Part shown: one piece after another, positions 21,404 to 22,690 of the stretch
Position numbering within the stretch: position 1 is the first letter of the stretch
Layout: the number at the start of each line of letters is the position of its first letter
NCBI GenBank assembly: GCA_045637525.1
Contig: JAZTZP010000018.1
Coordinates: forward strand, 1-22,690
Length of the DNA: 22,690 nucleotides
DNA from: JAZTZP01 sp045637525
GTDB lineage: Bacteria; Bacillota; Clostridia; UBA1381
Direction of reading: 5' to 3'
The notes under the pieces: model-generated
Databases searched by the model: none
Told to the model about the DNA's origin: nothing
What the model saw: only the letters and a program-made list of their open reading frames with translations
Made by a program: the position numbers and the translations under genes

Positions 21404-21570
21404 GCTTTGCTTGCCTCCCTTGCCTAAAGGGAGGTGGCACAGCGCAAGCTGTGACGGAGGGATATTCTTTATCTATGTATTGAAAATATATAGTAAAAAC
21501 ATAGATAAAGCAATATCCCTCCACGGCAAGCGGTCCCCCTCCCTTTAGGCAAGGGAGGCTTTAGCAAAGC
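21404..21570. repeat. Palindromic MITE-like repeat, copy 2 (complete)
   Basis: A 167-bp element with terminal GCTTTGC (21404-21410) and GCAAAGC (21564-21570). The outer arms of 22 bp at 21413-21434 and 21538-21559 are each hairpins in themselves (CCTCCCTT...AAGGGAGG) and are exact reverse complements of each other. Inside are CACAGC-GCAA-GCTGTG (21438-21453) and a long inner stem GGAGGGATA...TTTATCTATGT with ACATAGATAAA...ATATCCCTCC. No ORF is present. The rest of the 21313-21639 gap holds only A/T-rich sequence and a TATAAT at 21604-21609. Confidence 0.9.
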
Positions 21571-21639
21571 AAATTTCAAAGCCTATTCATTAGACATATA
21601 AACTATAATTTAACAGTAAATTTTAACATGGAGGTTTTT

Positions 21640-22140
21640 ATGCGGGATTTTGAAAAGGTGATGTGTATTGTTATGGCGGTTGTATGTCTTTTTTTGACGG
21701 GCTGTGAGGGGGGACAGGCTTATCGGGAGCCGGATGGGCGGATTTATTACATAGACCATGAGCTTTTGATGCTTGTTCCCGTTCCGATAGTGTGTGAGGG
21801 AAAAAATGCACATGAAAAGGCAAGGTTTTTAGCGGACAAGCTCATAGAAGGTCAGGACTTTAACCGGAAAATTAAAAGACAGATACCTGACTTAAAAAAC
21901 GGGATAAGCGTGAGCGTTAAAGAAAAAACGGCTTATGTGAATTTATCGGGTGAGTTTGTGGACAAGCACCCGGACGGGAGGGTTGCCGAGCGGTTGACGG
22001 TGTATCAGATTGTTAACACGCTTACGTCAATTGACGGTATAGACAGCGTGTTGTTTACCATTGAAAATAAGACGGAGAAGAAATTTAAAGGGTTTTTAGA
22101 TATGAGGGAAATGTATTTTCCGAAGATGCCTGTTTATTGA
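21640..22140 (+). CDS. GerMN domain lipoprotein
   Basis: A 166-aa lipoprotein with lipobox LTGC (Cys22) after a hydrophobic signal segment. The rest (about 40-160) matches the GerMN (sporulation and spore germination) fold: LVPVPIVCEGKNAHEKARFLADKLIEGQ, GISVSVKEKTAYVNLSGEFVDKHPDG, then LTVYQIVNTLTSIDGIDSVLFTIENK. GerMN domains occur in GerM and other cell-envelope proteins of Bacillota. ATG at 21640 has GGAGG at optimum distance; the in-frame ATG at 21628 overlaps that site and is not used. It lies just after the palindromic repeat, with a TATAAT at 21604-21609 but no good -35. Confidence 0.85.
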   Translation: MRDFEKVMCIVMAVVCLFLTGCEGGQAYREPDGRIYYIDHELLMLVPVPIVCEGKNAHEKARFLADKLIEGQDFNRKIKRQIPDLKNGISVSVKEKTAYVNLSGEFVDKHPDGRVAERLTVYQIVNTLTSIDGIDSVLFTIENKTEKKFKGFLDMREMYFPKMPVY

Positions 22141-22230
22141 TTTTTTGTAACACAATGCCGGATGTTTCATAATATATAATAAAATATACGCGATTGCTTA
22201 TATGAAAAATTGAAGGAGTTGAATTATGTT

Positions 22231-22419
22231 ATGGGACTTTTCGGAGGATACAATAACGGCGGAGATCGCTGGATATGGATTATAGTGATAATTATTCTTA
22301 TACTTTGTTGCTGTGATGGTGATTTGTTCGGCGGTAGTAACGATTGCTGCCGTGATCATAATCACGATAATTGTCACAATCATGACCGTTGCAATGACGA
22401 CCGTGATCAGTGCTGCTAA
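22231..22419 (+). CDS. Small membrane protein with Cys/His-rich tail (62 aa)
   Basis: I do not recognise a family. The product begins with a Gly/Asn-rich segment (MGLFGGYNNGGDRW), followed by one hydrophobic helix (residues about 14-28) that ends in three cysteines (26-28), and then a hydrophilic tail with Cys39, Cys40, Cys48, Cys54, Cys61 and Cys62 and His43, 45, 49 and 51 among many Asp and Asn residues. Such a tail could bind metal. ATG at 22231 is 12 nt after AAGGAG. An ATG at 22226 is better spaced but opens only a 19-codon ORF in another frame. The gene is followed by a strong terminator. Confidence 0.65.
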   Translation: MGLFGGYNNGGDRWIWIIVIIILILCCCDGDLFGGSNDCCRDHNHDNCHNHDRCNDDRDQCC

Positions 22420-22466
22420 AAAACGGATGGAGTGTGCTGCACCCTTTGCAGCCGCTCCGTTTTTTT
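22418..22466 (+). terminator. Terminator after the Cys/His-rich protein gene
   Basis: AAAAAACGGA near 22418-22427 pairs with TCCGTTTTTT (22456-22465), with an inner GCTGC (22436-22440)/GCAGC (22448-22452) stem, ending in a T-run. Confidence 0.85.
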
Positions 22467-22534
22467 ACGATATATTGCTCTTTTTTTGCACGGTTTTTGA
22501 ATGAATTGATTTTTTATAAACAAAACTATAATAG

Positions 22535-22652
22535 CGATATGTCAGCCTGTGGCTGACTCGATATTTGCCTGACGGCAATCGATATGTTGGCTGAAGCCAA
22601 CTCGATATGTTCGCCTCCCGCGAACGTTAAGGTACAAAAGCTTTGCTTTTGT
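22535..22652. repeat. Hairpin array 2 with CGATAT linkers
   Basis: Perfect short hairpins are separated by a constant CTCGATATGT-like linker. The stems are GTCAGCC-TGT-GGCTGAC (22541-22557), TTGCC-TGAC-GGCAA (22565-22578), GTTGGC-TGAA-GCCAAC (22586-22601) and GTTCGC-CTCCC-GCGAAC (22609-22625), with linkers at 22535-22540, 22558-22564, 22579-22585 and 22602-22608. A fifth stem, ACAAAAGC-TTT-GCTTTTGT (22634-22652), follows after a different linker. Stem sequences differ while the linkers are constant. The design is the same as array 1. The function is unknown. Confidence 0.85.
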
Positions 22653-22665
22653 TTGATTAAATATT

Positions 22666-22687
22666 GAAAAAATGCATGGCATTTTTT
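22666..22687. terminator. Possible terminator hairpin at window end
   Basis: AAAAAATGC pairs with GCATTTTTT around a short ATG loop, with T-runs on both strands. It may belong to a converging gene beyond the window. Confidence 0.5.
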
Positions 22688-22690
22688 CTT

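Noticed and set aside
22226..22285. 19-codon ORF starting at ATG 22226
   Set aside because: Its spacing from AAGGAG is good, but the alternative frame from 22231 gives a longer protein with a clear membrane helix and Cys/His tail ending exactly at the terminator.
22535..22652. CRISPR array
   Set aside because: The constant part is only 6-10 bp, the variable part is self-complementary, and no cas gene is near.

Overview
The window looks like chromosomal DNA of a low-to-moderate-GC anaerobic Bacillota (class Clostridia), perhaps a gut commensal. The evidence is the strong AGGAGG-type ribosome binding sites, consensus TTGACA-N17-TATAAT promoters, a T-box leader, a GerMN-type lipoprotein, a TSCPD (TIGR03905-like) protein, a copper-amine-oxidase-N surface protein, an SLH-NlpC/P60 wall protein and an N-acetylhexosamine kinase. 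A genus cannot be fixed from the sequence alone. There is no phage, integrase, CRISPR array or rRNA. Most genes are housekeeping or envelope genes, separated by very clear terminators, several of them bidirectional.

Layout. 1-2307: a palindromic repeat, then a minus-strand cluster (TM2 protein, large secreted copper-amine-oxidase-N protein, 60-aa acidic protein). 2480-3960: a DUF4143/AAA ATPase behind a perfect promoter and a Crp/Fnr-like palindrome. 3961-4265: relic DNA. 4273-5964: a tryptophan-specific T-box leader, a 20-codon leader ORF and a standalone trpB. 5968-8920: an N-acetylhexosamine 1-kinase and a sugar-1-phosphate nucleotidyltransferase, divergent from an AraC regulator. 9029-11816: a Ca2+/Na+ antiporter next to a KdpDE-like two-component pair. 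11880-12553: a hairpin array and four tRNA genes (Tyr, Thr, Val, Pro) read from two promoters. 12653-13702: a YkvI-like membrane protein. 14096-15457: an SLH-NlpC/P60 wall hydrolase. 15511-20420, minus strand: gyrA, two cyclophilin paralogues (one a lipoprotein, one cytosolic) and a CapA-like lipoprotein. 20680-22466: a small conserved protein, a TSCPD protein, a second copy of the palindromic repeat, a GerMN lipoprotein and a small Cys/His-rich membrane protein. 22535-end: a second hairpin array.

How the parts may work together. The kinase and nucleotidyltransferase together could convert free GlcNAc/GalNAc to the UDP-sugar, probably under AraC control. The response regulator gene ends beside a PhoB/OmpR-type direct repeat that replaces the -35 of the antiporter promoter, so the two-component pair probably controls cation efflux. 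TrpB without TrpA, under a tRNA-Trp sensor, suggests Trp synthesis from indole, or a trpA elsewhere.

I found no obviously new multi-gene system. The least explained structures are the two arrays of short hairpins with constant linkers (ATGATG-type and CGATAT-type), the ~167-bp nested palindromic element whose inner stem changes in sequence but keeps pairing, the leader ORF between T-box and trpB, and the Cys/His-rich mini-protein. All identifications were made by reading; no database search was run.
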